Positions 9,789 through 18,799 of a DNA stretch of 64,000 nt are shown here, one piece after another (position 1 is the stretch's first letter; each line of letters starts with the position of its first letter). The DNA is taken from the NCBI RefSeq assembly GCF_026262505.1, contig NC_067207.1:5030252-5094251 (forward strand), written 5' to 3'. Origin of the DNA: Trichomonas vaginalis G3 (Eukaryota > Parabasalia > Trichomonadida > Trichomonadidae). Both the position numbers and the translations under genes were made by a program. The notes beneath the pieces were generated by a model. The model had not been told where the DNA came from, made no database searches, and saw nothing but the letters and a program-made list of their open reading frames with translations.

Positions 9789-10151
9789 ATGGACGCACAG
9801 AACTTAGCGAATGCACAGCAACCTGGACAACCAAACCCAGAGAATATTCCAAATGAAGTTAGAATACAAACTGCAATGGCAAACTATGGTCAAGTGCCAA
9901 CAGATGTACAAATGCAAACTGCCATGTCAAATGACGCTGCGTTAGGTTTGCCACCATGGTATGCAAATATGAGATGGAAAGAGTTTTATACAAACCCTGA
10001 AGTGGGATATAAACAACTTTATGCAGATGACGCGAACACAGGAGTTGACCCAGAATATGTTTTCTACCAGAGGAGAAACAGAATGTATGAGCTCCAGTTA
10101 AAGAATGCTATGGAACTCAACAGGAAACGCAAAAGACTAGGCGGACATTAG
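9789..10151 (+). CDS. 120-residue Maverick protein, unknown
   Basis: The start follows the element-type leader tatttttatctaatattaaATG. Residues 1-60 are Asn/Gln/Pro-rich with an internal repeat (VRIQTAMANYGQVP and VQMQTAMSNDAALG). Residues 60-120 are aromatic and charged, with YVFYQRRNRMYELQLKNAME and the basic tail NRKRKRLGGH. There is no signal peptide or membrane span and I recognise no domain. It sits between the membrane protein and the MGFFSS gene in a run of small genes likely to encode minor virion components; that role is inference from neighbourhood. Confidence 0.7.
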   Translation: MDAQNLANAQQPGQPNPENIPNEVRIQTAMANYGQVPTDVQMQTAMSNDAALGLPPWYANMRWKEFYTNPEVGYKQLYADDANTGVDPEYVFYQRRNRMYELQLKNAMELNRKRKRLGGH

Positions 10152-10168
10152 ATTTTTACACGTAGTAA

Positions 10169-10410
10169 ATGGGTTTCTTCAGTAGTATTGGAAACTTCTT
10201 CAGAAGAGTTGGAAGAGGTATATGGAATGGAATAAAATCTGTCGGAAAAGGAATTTGGAACGGAGTCAAAATATTGGTAAAAGAGTAGGTCAGTTTGTTG
10301 GTATTATACCTAAAGACCCTGAACCAGAAGAACAAGCTCCTGTTATACAACAGCCTGAACCTGCACCACAGTCTAGTTGGCAACCAAATCCAACACCTCA
10401 ACCGTATTAA
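10169..10410 (+). pseudogene. MGFFSS small amphipathic protein (frame break at 10270s)
   Basis: ATG at 10169 after a tttttacacgtagtaa leader gives MGFFSSIGNFFRRVGRGIWN and then GIKSVGKGIWNGVK; the frame ends shortly after. The neighbouring frame continues IGKRVGQFVGIIPKDPEPEE and a Pro/Gln-rich tail to 10410. One missing base in an A run would explain this, and it is the same in the left copy. A basic amphipathic N-terminus with Gly at position 2 suggests N-myristoylation and membrane insertion, like membrane-lytic minor capsid peptides. A +1 frameshift or translational slippage is an alternative. Function not shown. Confidence 0.55.
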
Positions 10411-10414
10411 AAAA

Positions 10415-11262
10415 TTATATTTTTACCGTTCGATAGTAGTTGTATATGAAACTAAGTTCTAAGTAAAACGCATGGTATAATGGAATTATTCTTTTTCTTC
10501 CATCTGTAGTAAACCATACTTGAAAGTCTGAAATACTTCCACTTGGTGGTTCGTATAACTTTGTAGGTTTTTCGTAAAAGTCATTTGCCAAGCATAAGAA
10601 AGAGTTTTGGGCGCCAGAAAATGAAGCATGAACAATAATAGCATCTTGGTCGAAAATATTTTCATATGTTCCATTAGGGTTTTCGACTTCATAAAAGTCC
10701 GGGTGTACTGGATATGCTGCAGGCTGATTTAACATCCTCATAAATCTATACCATGCCAAGTTGTATATTTTGTAGAAATATAAACGTTTTCTCCAAGGTC
10801 TTCTATTTTATTGATTTTAACAGTTGCATTTTTCCTGTCATAAATAATATCGAGATGGTATTCTCCTTCGTCAATGTTATACTGGTTTGCATATTCGATA
10901 TAGATATCGTTTATTTTTTCTTGAAAAGCTTGAAGAGTTGTTTCTAAATTTATAAGCAAACTAACTTGTAAAAGTTTTCCCTGTTCAAATTTCTCATACA
11001 TACGTTTTTCTTTGTTATAGTATCGAACTTCAAAACCGACCGTAAATGGGAAACCATGTATGGCTTCTGAAATGAACTTCATTCTACGAAAGCCAATAGC
11101 TTTTGTGACAGATGGGTCTCTTAACCATCTTAATGGGTAGTCAAAACGATAGCCTTCATGCTTTACGGTCTCTGTCTCAAACTTTTGACCGACATTAGTA
11201 AAAAGTTCATCTAATGGTTTAGTTGTAGCAACTCTTGAATTTTCTTTTTCTATTGAAAGCAT
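10415..11262 (-). pseudogene. conserved Maverick protein, DYPLRWL family, one frameshift
   Basis: Open from 11262 to 10738 (174 codons: VATTKPLDELFTNVGQKFE, DYPLRWLRDPSVTKAIGFRR, VGFEVRYYNKEKRMYEKFEQ), then continuing in another frame from about 10759 to 10415 (MRMLNQPAAYPVHPDFYEVE, DFQVWFTTDGRKRIIPLYHA). It is one base off near 10756. It is convergent with the MGFFSS gene (4 bp between stops) and divergent from the fibre gene at 11281. Two other copies are at 2700 and 17038. No domain recognised. The size (~280 aa), aromatic content and fibre neighbourhood would suit a structural or fibre-associated protein. Confidence 0.65.
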
Positions 11263-11280
11263 ATTTTATCTAGAATAAAA
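11263..11280. promoter_or_regulatory. compact divergent promoter (near-palindrome CTAG)
   Basis: 18 bp between start codons, sequence attttatctagaataaaa. Both directions read T-run, short spacer, A-run, ATG. Identical to the left copy at 2682-2699. Inferred to drive the fibre and the DYP-like gene in opposite directions with 5' leaders of only a few bases. Confidence 0.5.
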
Positions 11281-12591
11281 ATGTCGAAAGATATTGCTTC
11301 CATAAGAGAAATACAACACAACCGACAACTCATTATGCAAGCTCTAAATAAGAATACAACAAACTTTTCAAACTATTCTAAGATATCTGAGTCATTGAAA
11401 GAAGGAAACTTAAAACTGACATTAAACCCAATGACAGATGAGTTTCTGTTTCAAGACAATAAGAACCATACTGTCTGTATAAATCCAACAAAAGGAACTT
11501 TAAACGAGAAACCTATAAATGAACTTCTTTTGAAAGCAGATGTTGACAACAAAGCTGACAAAGAATATGTAGACGATGCAATAGCAAAAGAAGAAGAAAG
11601 AGCTAACAATGCTTATGCAACAAAAGAACATACTCATCCTGAACTAGCAGACAAAACATATGTTGACAATAAAATGTCAAGTGAAGTGACAAGAGCTGAA
11701 AACGAATATTCTAAAAAGACTCATATACATTATATTAACCAAATACCAAGTCTTAAGGAAACATTAGAGACAAAAGCAGATAAGACTCATACACATTCTA
11801 TATCTGATATTACAAACTTACAAGAAACCTTAAACAGGAAAAGTGACGTTGGACATACACATACCATTGCAAATATTACAAACTTACAAGAAACCTTAAA
11901 CACTAAAGCAAATAAGACTCATACACATTCTATATCTGATATTACAAACTTACAAGAAACCTTAAACACTAAAGCAAATAAGACTCATACACATACAAGT
12001 TTTACAACTTTTACAGCAGATGATATTACACTAAACACAACCTTGCCAAGTAAAGGTCCAACAATACCACCGGCAACAAGTCTTGTAGATACTTTGATAT
12101 CTAATGACAATAGTATTATGCATCTAAGACAGGAACTCAATGTGCTTAAACAAATTTTGCCGAATCTTATTTACCCGGTTGGCTCATTATATGTTTCAAT
12201 GAACTCTACCAGACCAGAAGTAGTACTTGGTTTTGGAACTTGGACTCAAATAGTCGACAGGTTTTTGTATTGTGCAAACTCTTCAAAGGAAACAGGTGGA
12301 AGTAAAACGATTTCAGGTGCAAATTTACCTGCACACAGTCACTACATAGATTTAAGTACATCTCAAGCAGGTTGGCATAGTCATAGATATATTGGTTGGT
12401 CAGGAATGACAAAAGGTAAAGGATATGATGTTAAAGACGACGTTAAGTTTGCTATAAATGGTTACTGGAGTGACACTCAGGGAGATGGAAACCAGACACA
12501 TTTCGTTTCAGGATATACACAAACAACGGGACAAAGTAAAGACTACATGCCACCTTACATGACAGTTTACGCATGGTATAGAAATGCTTAG
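11281..12591 (+). CDS. phage-type fibre protein (right copy)
   Basis: 436 residues, intact. Residues 1-150 are helical, including KADVDNKADKEYVDDAIAK. Residues 150-240 carry repeats of about 20 residues of the form THTHSISDITNLQETLN, a pattern seen in trimeric phage fibre shafts. From about residue 300 comes YPVGSLYVSMNSTRPE, GFGTWTQIVDRFLYC, LPAHSHYIDLS, GNQTHFVSG and the closing MPPYMTVYAWYR, matching the order of T4 gp10/tail-collar-like C-terminal domains. Conserved His residues in HSHY and THTH may bind metal, as in other fibre tips. Expected role: a homotrimeric surface fibre for host attachment. It shares 4 bp with the convergent integrase. The shaft differs from the left copy, implying module exchange. 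Confidence 0.8.
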   Translation: MSKDIASIREIQHNRQLIMQALNKNTTNFSNYSKISESLKEGNLKLTLNPMTDEFLFQDNKNHTVCINPTKGTLNEKPINELLLKADVDNKADKEYVDDAIAKEEERANNAYATKEHTHPELADKTYVDNKMSSEVTRAENEYSKKTHIHYINQIPSLKETLETKADKTHTHSISDITNLQETLNRKSDVGHTHTIANITNLQETLNTKANKTHTHSISDITNLQETLNTKANKTHTHTSFTTFTADDITLNTTLPSKGPTIPPATSLVDTLISNDNSIMHLRQELNVLKQILPNLIYPVGSLYVSMNSTRPEVVLGFGTWTQIVDRFLYCANSSKETGGSKTISGANLPAHSHYIDLSTSQAGWHSHRYIGWSGMTKGKGYDVKDDVKFAINGYWSDTQGDGNQTHFVSGYTQTTGQSKDYMPPYMTVYAWYRNA

Positions 12592-13547
12592 TCGTCATTT
12601 TCAACTTCTTTAGCATATTCGTCAGGAGTTGTCTTATATTTGTTAGGAACTGTCTTTGAAAGTATACCACCTTGAACTTTGACAAGTTTGAAACGAGGTC
12701 TGACAATAGTAGTTTTATCTTCTGCTTGCAGTGTGTACATTTTGCCATGTTTGCCTAAAACTTCATAATATTCTCTTGTATACTTTCTTCTATTTTTACG
12801 AACACGAATGTGAGTACCTGTCGGGTTCCCATTGTTGTCATAGTCAATAGTATTTTCATATGGGTCGCGTTTAGGTATTTCTATTTTTACTTTGTCACCT
12901 TTCTGAAGTTTGAAGCCCGGCATTCTTTCTTGTTTGTCTCTTTTGACTAAATTATTAAATATATAGTCTTTCTCTAAGTCAGGGTTGTTTTTCATTTCTT
13001 CGGGGGAGTGGTTTCCCAAACCTTTTTGTTTACGGTTATTGTAAATATTTAAAACTTGTCTCATCTTTGCCATGGAGAAGTGTCTATATTTGTCGTCATA
13101 TGACATTTCATTTGCTTCACCACCTTGTGGTTGGTTTAAGTCTCTTAACATTTTTATACAACCGTCAATGACACCAAGAGCAGAATGGTTTTGGTCGACA
13201 ATGAAATATTGGTTTACATTTTTTGAACGCAGATAGTTTTTTACATCATCTGATTTGAAAGAACTTTCACAGTCAGATGTCAGTTTTGTTGGATGGTATT
13301 TGTCAACGAATATTGTCAAAGCAGTTTTCACATCTAAAATATTTTTGGACCATAATGGTATGGCTTCACAGTATCTTGTGTTTTGACCAACAAATATTAA
13401 CCAGTATGGAGGTCCATCTTCTCTATACCTCGGAATGTTTTCCAAGATATCCATAAACCAAGCATTTGGTGTTGAACTAAAGATTTTTATCATGAGTGCT
13501 TTCTTTGTCGCTTTAGAAACATAGGGGTCCTTGTTCGGATTCGTCAT
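12588..13547 (-). CDS. Maverick retroviral-type integrase (c-integrase)
   Basis: 319 residues, open. An RNase-H-fold core starts near residue 30 with MDILENIP (first Asp), then WLIFVGQNTRYCEAIPLW, TSDCESSF (second Asp), and HSALGVIDGCIKMLRDL, where the third acidic residue falls 35 residues after the second but is Asp, not Glu. Basic C-terminal region: KGDKVKIEIPKRDP and VRKNRRKYTREYYEV, SH3/chromo-like. No HHCC zinc domain is seen before the core; members often have one, so the N-terminus may be reduced. The enzyme joins element ends to target DNA. It is divergent from the MGLFGAL gene by 17 bp and overlaps the fibre gene stop by 4 bp. Confidence 0.85.
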   Translation of the reverse strand: MTNPNKDPYVSKATKKALMIKIFSSTPNAWFMDILENIPRYREDGPPYWLIFVGQNTRYCEAIPLWSKNILDVKTALTIFVDKYHPTKLTSDCESSFKSDDVKNYLRSKNVNQYFIVDQNHSALGVIDGCIKMLRDLNQPQGGEANEMSYDDKYRHFSMAKMRQVLNIYNNRKQKGLGNHSPEEMKNNPDLEKDYIFNNLVKRDKQERMPGFKLQKGDKVKIEIPKRDPYENTIDYDNNGNPTGTHIRVRKNRRKYTREYYEVLGKHGKMYTLQAEDKTTIVRPRFKLVKVQGGILSKTVPNKYKTTPDEYAKEVENDD

Positions 13548-13564
13548 TTTTTACCCTATAAGAA
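13548..13564. promoter_or_regulatory. compact divergent promoter, integrase / MGLFGAL gene
   Basis: 17 bp (tttttaccctataagaa) separate the two ATGs. The same spacer is found at 326-342. TTTTTA precedes the plus-strand start, and TTCTTATAGGG then an A-run precedes the minus-strand start. Confidence 0.45.
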
Positions 13565-13966
13565 ATGGGTTTATTTGGCGCATTAGCAGGAGTTGCATCC
13601 AGATTTTTACCCGCAGTGGGAACAATAGCCAGAGGTGCATTTGGAATTGGAAAGAAGATTTTGAGTACATTAGGTATACTTAAAGAGAAAGCACAACCTA
13701 TTATACAAATTGTACAGAAAGGTTGGGATGTAGCACGAGATGCAACAAATCTTATTCCAAATCCTGAAACAAGAGGAAAAGTTCAAGGATGGATGGACAA
13801 TGTAGGAAGACAAGCAGGAAACTATTATAACAAAGCAAATGACTACTATAACCAAGCAGGACACTATATGGACCAAGGTGAAAGATTCTTTAACAGAGGA
13901 TATAACCATGCACAACAGTGGGTAAACAATAACCAACCTCAACCGCCTCAAACGTGGGGAATGTAA
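13565..13966 (+). CDS. MGLFGAL small Maverick protein (133 aa)
   Basis: It opens MGLFGALAGVASRFLPAVG, glycine/alanine-rich and hydrophobic, then FGIGKKILSTLGILKEKAQP. The tail repeats Tyr/Asn/Gln/Gly (NYYNKANDYYNQAGHYMDQG) and ends QPPQTWGM. Gly at position 2 in an M-G-x-x-x-(A/S)-like setting would suit N-myristoylation. There is no typical hydrophobic span longer than about 18 residues. It may be a membrane-active or internal virion protein, by analogy to minor capsid peptides of tailless dsDNA viruses; I cannot name a family. It shares the MG-hydrophobic start with the MGFFSS protein. Confidence 0.6.
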   Translation: MGLFGALAGVASRFLPAVGTIARGAFGIGKKILSTLGILKEKAQPIIQIVQKGWDVARDATNLIPNPETRGKVQGWMDNVGRQAGNYYNKANDYYNQAGHYMDQGERFFNRGYNHAQQWVNNNQPQPPQTWGM

Positions 13967-14157
13967 ATTTTTTTACTGAGATGAAATGAACAATGCAGCA
14001 TTGAGACAAATGAGTTCAAGATGGATTTGTCGGCTTCCAGCAGTTACACCACGTATTTGTAAAGTTCTTCCTATACCTCAGGAAGTTTTAGACCGACTTA
14101 AAAAACCTAAACAACCAGTTGAAAACAAACCAAACTAAAATTTTTTACTGAGATGAA
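13967..14157 (+). promoter_or_regulatory. duplicated leader tttttactgagatgaaATG
   Basis: The same leader lies at 13969-13985 and 14141-14157, each directly before a start codon; a related form lies near 23741-23756. The first ATG within each leader is followed at once by a stop, so initiation must use the second ATG or begin downstream of the first. Confidence 0.45.
13986..14138 (+). CDS. 50-residue basic Maverick protein
   Basis: ATG at 13986 follows the leader tttttttactgagatgaa, which is repeated before the next gene. It reads MNNAALRQMSSRWICRLPAV, then TPRICKVLPIPQEVLDRLKK and a Lys/Pro/Asn tail ending at 14138. The second ATG of the leader is chosen because the first (13981) stops after two codons. 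No domain recognised. The shared leader argues that it is a real gene. Confidence 0.5.
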   Translation: MNNAALRQMSSRWICRLPAVTPRICKVLPIPQEVLDRLKKPKQPVENKPN

Positions 14158-14439
14158 ATGACCGAAGAAGTTGAAACGGTAGATTTGACACCACAAACAA
14201 AAAGTTCAGAACCATTGTCAAAACCTGTCAAAGAACTTACAGATGAAGAGAAAAATTCAATAATAGAAAGTGCCAGGTCTGGAAATACAAACCCTAACTA
14301 TAAAGTCACTTTTCATAGAAATGGAACGGCTAGTATCTCAAAAAAGAAACAGACTCTCACAAATAAAATATTGAAGTCTGAAGGAGCTTTCGAGACAAAG
14401 ATGGAAAAGTTTACTTCACTGACCAACAGTTCATTATAG
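14158..14439 (+). CDS. 93-residue Maverick protein, unknown; likely truncated by frameshift
   Basis: Acidic N-terminus (MTEEVETVDLTPQTKSSEP), then KELTDEEKNSIIESARSG and a Lys-rich segment SISKKKQTLTNKILKSEGAF. Just past the stop, another frame reads FIIEHLI and, after a further shift, SKYSKLYNKYKKLKGKQKQ. The original protein was therefore probably longer, with a coiled-coil C-terminus. No domain recognised. Confidence 0.45.
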   Translation: MTEEVETVDLTPQTKSSEPLSKPVKELTDEEKNSIIESARSGNTNPNYKVTFHRNGTASISKKKQTLTNKILKSEGAFETKMEKFTSLTNSSL

Positions 14440-14514
14440 AACATCTCATTGCTTAGAGTCGAAATATTCTAAACTTTACAACAAATACAAAAAGTTGAAA
14501 GGAAAACAAAAACA

Positions 14515-14719
14515 ATGGCATATGATATTTATGAAGATGTTGACGACACAACTGTTCCTGCAAGTGAAGTAAAGTCAGAGAACCGAAAAGTGACGAAAAA
14601 CTGATAGAAGAAGATAAACAAAACCAAAGTTTAGTTTCCAAACTAAACCAAGTCAACCTTCATTAGCTGGTATGGGTTGGCGTCAAAGACTTATGGCAGC
14701 AGGCGGTTATGTAAAGTAA
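14515..14719 (+). pseudogene. small acidic Maverick gene, frameshifted
   Basis: ATG 14515 gives MAYDIYEDVDDTTVPASEVK and stops at 14604. The next frame carries on with LIEEDKQNQSLVSKLNQV and, after one more shift, PSLAGMGWRQRLMAAGGYVK before a stop at 14719. Two one-base losses would explain it. Unknown function. Confidence 0.4.
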
Positions 14720-14749
14720 AGAAAAAAAATATTTTTTTATTTTTTAAAA

Positions 14750-16888
14750 ATGCCCCATATAGATATGGATAGAAAGTCTGCTAGAATAAAAGCAGAGTTA
14801 CAAAGATATGGTTGGAGAGTTTCGAAGAATTTTAAATATAGGAAGGGAAGACCCATAAAAGTCTATGACAAATTGTCTGTCTTCGCTACGAAATGGATTT
14901 GGAAACAGCACGTGCAAATTATCCAAACAGACTAGAGAGGTTAGAAGAAGAAGTCTTATGGACATGCCTTTCGATGTTAGTGAACTCAAGTTGAAGGACA
15001 CGACGGCTTTGCCAGATTCTACTGGAAACATGACGAACAATTGCATCCTTTGAGAAGGAAAAAGGAAAAGGTGAAGACACACATGCTCCATGGAAAGAAC
15101 AAATATGCATATGAAAAGTATCGTGAAGTTAGAAGTCAAATTACATCTGGTCGAACCTTTACAGTAAACTTTGACGAAGGAAAGAACAAAGAAGGCTTCA
15201 TGGGAGTACTTGCTGCAATTCAAGACGGAAATAAGAAAGGACACACCTGAGATTGACCATAAAGATTTGGATGGTCACATTTACTATGCACATGGCAATG
15301 AACAACACCGCAAAACTTCTTGACGCTTTCAGACTACAAAGAGAGAACAAATGGTTGACTCCGACTCAGACATTTTGAATGCAATTGAAGGAATTGCAAG
15401 TGTCAAGTTCGAATGGTACCAACCTAACCCTCAAGCAGTCAGACAACATGCTGGATACTTCCGTTCATAAATAAGTCTGACATTGACTTGACAAGGTATG
15501 GAATTTACAATTCAATTGAAAATTGTCAATGAACCTTGTATTCTTACATGTCTCAGGAACTCTGGTCTTGTTACAGATGAGAAGATGAAGTATCTTGAGT
15601 CATGTGTGAAGACAAGGTACATTCTCAGAGGTCAATTGGCAAAAATTGCACCGTTGGCAAATGTCAATATCCGAGTCAACATACCTACAGCTAAAGGTTC
15701 TTCACATGACGACTATGTTGTTGACAAAGACTTACCATGGTTGAAGATTGTAATTGTCCACAACCACTTCATGTTTGAACGAAAGTCTTACAAACCCATT
15801 CTTTGGTAAAAGTAAGTGCAACATTGTCAGAGCTGTAAACATTCTTTTCGAGAAAGGTTTGTTGGAACAACTCCAGATGACAAGCTTACAGAAAGTTTGT
15901 ACCAAAAGACGAAACAAACTTTTCATTGTTAGCAAGACCAAAAGTTGTTCCAGACAAAGTTCTAGTACAAAAGAAGTACACAGTTCCACAAGGAGTTGGT
16001 ATGTTCGGATACCAACCTGAACCAGAAGAACTTCCAATGAGGTTGCAAGAACTTCAAGATGCTATAAACAAACTTCCATTGAGACATCCAATTGAAGTCA
16101 AATTGTATTGGAGAGCATCTGAGTTAGGTCAGAAGGTTTTATATGAAACAGGTTGCTTCGACGATGTTTATGAGATAATAGGAGAAGTTTCTCAGAAGAT
16201 AAGAGACTCACTTGAATTTCCACAAACTGGACCAATTGGTTGCGACAAGTTCGACTCAGATGAAAAGATATACTATGTCGACCTTAAGGCTGCATACATG
16301 AGGTTTGTCCAATATATTCCGACTGGAATTCCAAACGAAGATGGTGAGTTCCCGGGAAGGAACTATACAGTTGGAAAAGTCATACAACAACTGTATGATA
16401 TTAGGAAAGCTTCAAACCCCAAACATGCAATGACACTCAAATTGTTTATGAATTCGACATGGGGATATTCCATTAAGAAACCTCAAGAGATGAAGAGTAA
16501 ACATTATGAGAAGGTCGACAACTTTGTTGAAAGGTTTTCTCCTTTTGTTTTGAAGTACGAATTCACTCAAGGTCAAAGTGGCTTAGTAACCACATTAAAA
16601 CCTATTGTCGAACATTGGTCTTACCCTCAGTTCGCAAAAGCAGTCCTTGACGAGTACAACAAATTCTTCTCCGAAGTCAAATCGAAAGTCAAGGTTTACT
16701 ATGAGAACATTGACGCACTCATGACGAACGAAGAAGGATACAACAAACTCATTGAAATGGGAATGGTCGGTGAAAAGATGGGCTGTTTTAAGCTAGATAA
16801 GGTATTTTCCGAAGTTCATGTAATATCGAAAAGGAAATATTGGGGTATACTTGAAGAGGGCACAGAAATAAAACATTGCATGAAGTAA
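14750..16888 (+). pseudogene. protein-primed family B DNA polymerase (PolB), fragmented
   Basis: It starts MPHIDMDRKSARIKAELQRY after a T-rich leader. At least five frame changes follow between 14930 and 15930. Recognisable pieces include EGFMGVLAAIQDGNK (15041-15250) and LKIVNEPCILTCLRNSGLVT (15498-15809). The last 320 codons (15926-16888) hold polymerase motif A (YYVDLKAAYMRF), motif B (LKLFMNSTWGYSIKKP) and the motif C position (YENIDALM), where the usual DTD reads NID. Polinton PolB copies the element using a protein primer. The total coding span (~2.1 kb) is short for the family, so parts may be deleted. A further coding-like piece (ELYAEFVGEDRWETCLLDEK) follows at about 16928-17015. Confidence 0.8.
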
Positions 16889-17037
16889 AAGTTTATTTTT
16901 AAAAAAGTGACATTTTTTAAATTTTATTTGAACTGTACGCTGAGTTTGTTGGAGAAGACCGTTGGGAAACTTGTTTGTTAGATGAGAAATATGAAATGGC
17001 ATACCATTTTAAAACAATATATTTTTACATATATTAA

Positions 17038-17895
17038 ATGCTTCAGGTTGAAAAACAAAGAACAAAAGTAGCAGATACAAAACCGTTAGACTATATCTTT
17101 ACAAATGCTGGTAGGACTATTTCAGATGAAGAAATTTCATCCCGAGCATACAGGTTTGACTATCCAATTTGTTGGCTTCAAAGTCCTTCAGATGCAAAGG
17201 CAATAGGATTTCGAAGAGTTTTGTTTTCAAATAGAACTAACGCATTTATGTTCGCAGTATATTTTCATGGGCAGTATAAAGGTTCTGATGGTCTAATAGA
17301 CAAATTTGACGAAATGAGAATCTTTACAGTTCGTTCAGACGAAAGTCTTGAGAAAACTCTAAATGACTTTCAAACTCAAATGAACAAATATTATTGGGAA
17401 TTTCAAAAAAAATACGACTCTTTACTAAATGGAACATACTATCTGAAACTAGAATATGACAAGATGAACTCCACCGTTTCATTTCAAAAGATTGAAATTA
17501 ACCCTCCAAGAGATACAGAGTTTTTATTTTGGGAAGTAGACAAACGTTCTTGGGCACAATTTCTTCGGTTACTAAACCAGAACGAACCATTACCACCAGA
17601 TGGTCCATTTAGATTTTACTTCCACCAGCAGATTTGATGGTTTATAGAAACGTGTTTGACCTCAAAATGTTATGTGTCATGCAAGTTTCAGTTCAAGCAA
17701 CAATAGTTTTCTATGTATTGGTAGGACTTTTATGACTTTGCTTCTAAATTCTACGAACCATCTAGTAACAGTTTCTCTGACTTTCAAGTTTGGTTCACAA
17801 CAAATGGTGTGCAACATATTATTCCATTGTACTATGACTTTTATCTCGAATTGTCTTTCATATATAACTACGGAAAAGTGCTGAAAAAGTATTGA
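17038..17895 (+). pseudogene. conserved Maverick protein, DYP family, third copy, frameshifted
   Basis: 199 codons open from ATG 17038 (leader atttttacatatattaa): VADTKPLDYIFTNAG, YRFDYPICWLQSPSDAKAIG, FLRLLNQNEPLPPDGP. Homologous sequence then continues in two other frames to about 17895 (CHASFSSSNNSFLCIG corresponds to VHASFSGAQNSFLCLA at 10415-10759). It is clearly diverged from the two other copies in the window, so it is an older paralogue. Function unknown. Confidence 0.6.
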
Positions 17896-18375
17896 ATGTG
17901 AAGATATTAGAAAATAACATTTTTTCTAACATCGTAGAAAACTCATGAAAACAATTTATTTTTGACACTTTCACAAAAAACATTAAAAAAGTGAGTTAAA
18001 ATGAGATGTTTACTGAACTGGCTGAAATGTCGCCTTCTGTAGTTATGTAGAATGGTTGACCAGAGAAGTGAAGGAGACCCTTGAGAATTTGGTTCATTCT
18101 TGGGAAAGGGTTCTCTCTGTTTGGAAGTAGTATCCAAGGACGCTTGGCAAAGAAACTTTATAATGGCTTCCTTCTTTGCTTGCTTTATGTCGTCGTAGGC
18201 TGTCCCGTCTGGTATTTGAATTGGAATTCAGTCGAAGTCTCGAGATTCAAGGCAGCCCTTCCCGTTATCCAACCGTTAACAAGCTTGCCTTTTACATTCT
18301 GCCTGAGGAAGTCTTTAACAAGCTCGTTAATTTCAATTAGGTAAATTGGCCTCGTCGGTAGGTTCGACCTCGACC
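17896..18375. other. decayed coding region, no intact gene
   Basis: About 480 bp with short coding-like pieces on the plus strand (for example FTELAEMSPSVVM near 18010 and ILPEEVFNKLVNFN ending near 18340) separated by stops. GC content is higher than around it. I cannot assign the parent gene. Confidence 0.4.
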
Positions 18376-18756
18376 ATTGCTACTGTCAGAAAAAGTACTG
18401 CTACTGTCAGAAAAAGTACTGCTACTCTGTCAGTAAAAGTACTGCTACTGTCAGTAAAAGTACTGCTACTGTCAGTAAAAGTACTGCTAGTAGCAGTAAA
18501 ACTGCTGCTACTGTCAGTAAAAAGGAAAATTTGAGAGGGTTTTCGACGATAAAGTACTGCTACTGTCAGTAAAAGTACTGCTACTGTCAGAAAAAATACT
18601 GCTACTGTCAGTAAAAGTACTGCTACTGTCAGAAAAAGTACTGCTACTGTCAGAAAAAGTACTGCTACTGTCAGAAAAAGTACTGCTACTGTCAGAAAAA
18701 GTACTGCTACTGTCAGTAAAAGTACTGCTACTGTCAGTAAAAGTACTGCTAGTAGC
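18376..18756. repeat. 21-bp minisatellite (AGTACT core)
   Basis: Tandem copies of about 21 bp (gtcagtaaaagtactgctact) with a/t variants (cagaaaaagt, cagtaaaagt), interrupted once near 18520-18550. 21 bp is seven codons and both strands stay open (VSKSTAT / SSTFTDS types), but no start with a leader reads through it. It lies directly before the proline-rich gene at 18800. Confidence 0.75.
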
Positions 18757-18799
18757 AGAGATTTTTATCGTTGTGGTCCGACGGTTAAGCCACAAACGA

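Noticed and set aside
11281-12591. Fibre gene as bacterial or phage contamination
   Set aside because: Occurs three times within Maverick gene runs, with element-type leaders and overlapping Maverick genes.
343-13547. Integrase as sign of a retrovirus or LTR retrotransposon
   Set aside because: No reverse transcriptase, gag or LTR; PolB, ATPase and capsid-like genes show Maverick/Polinton.
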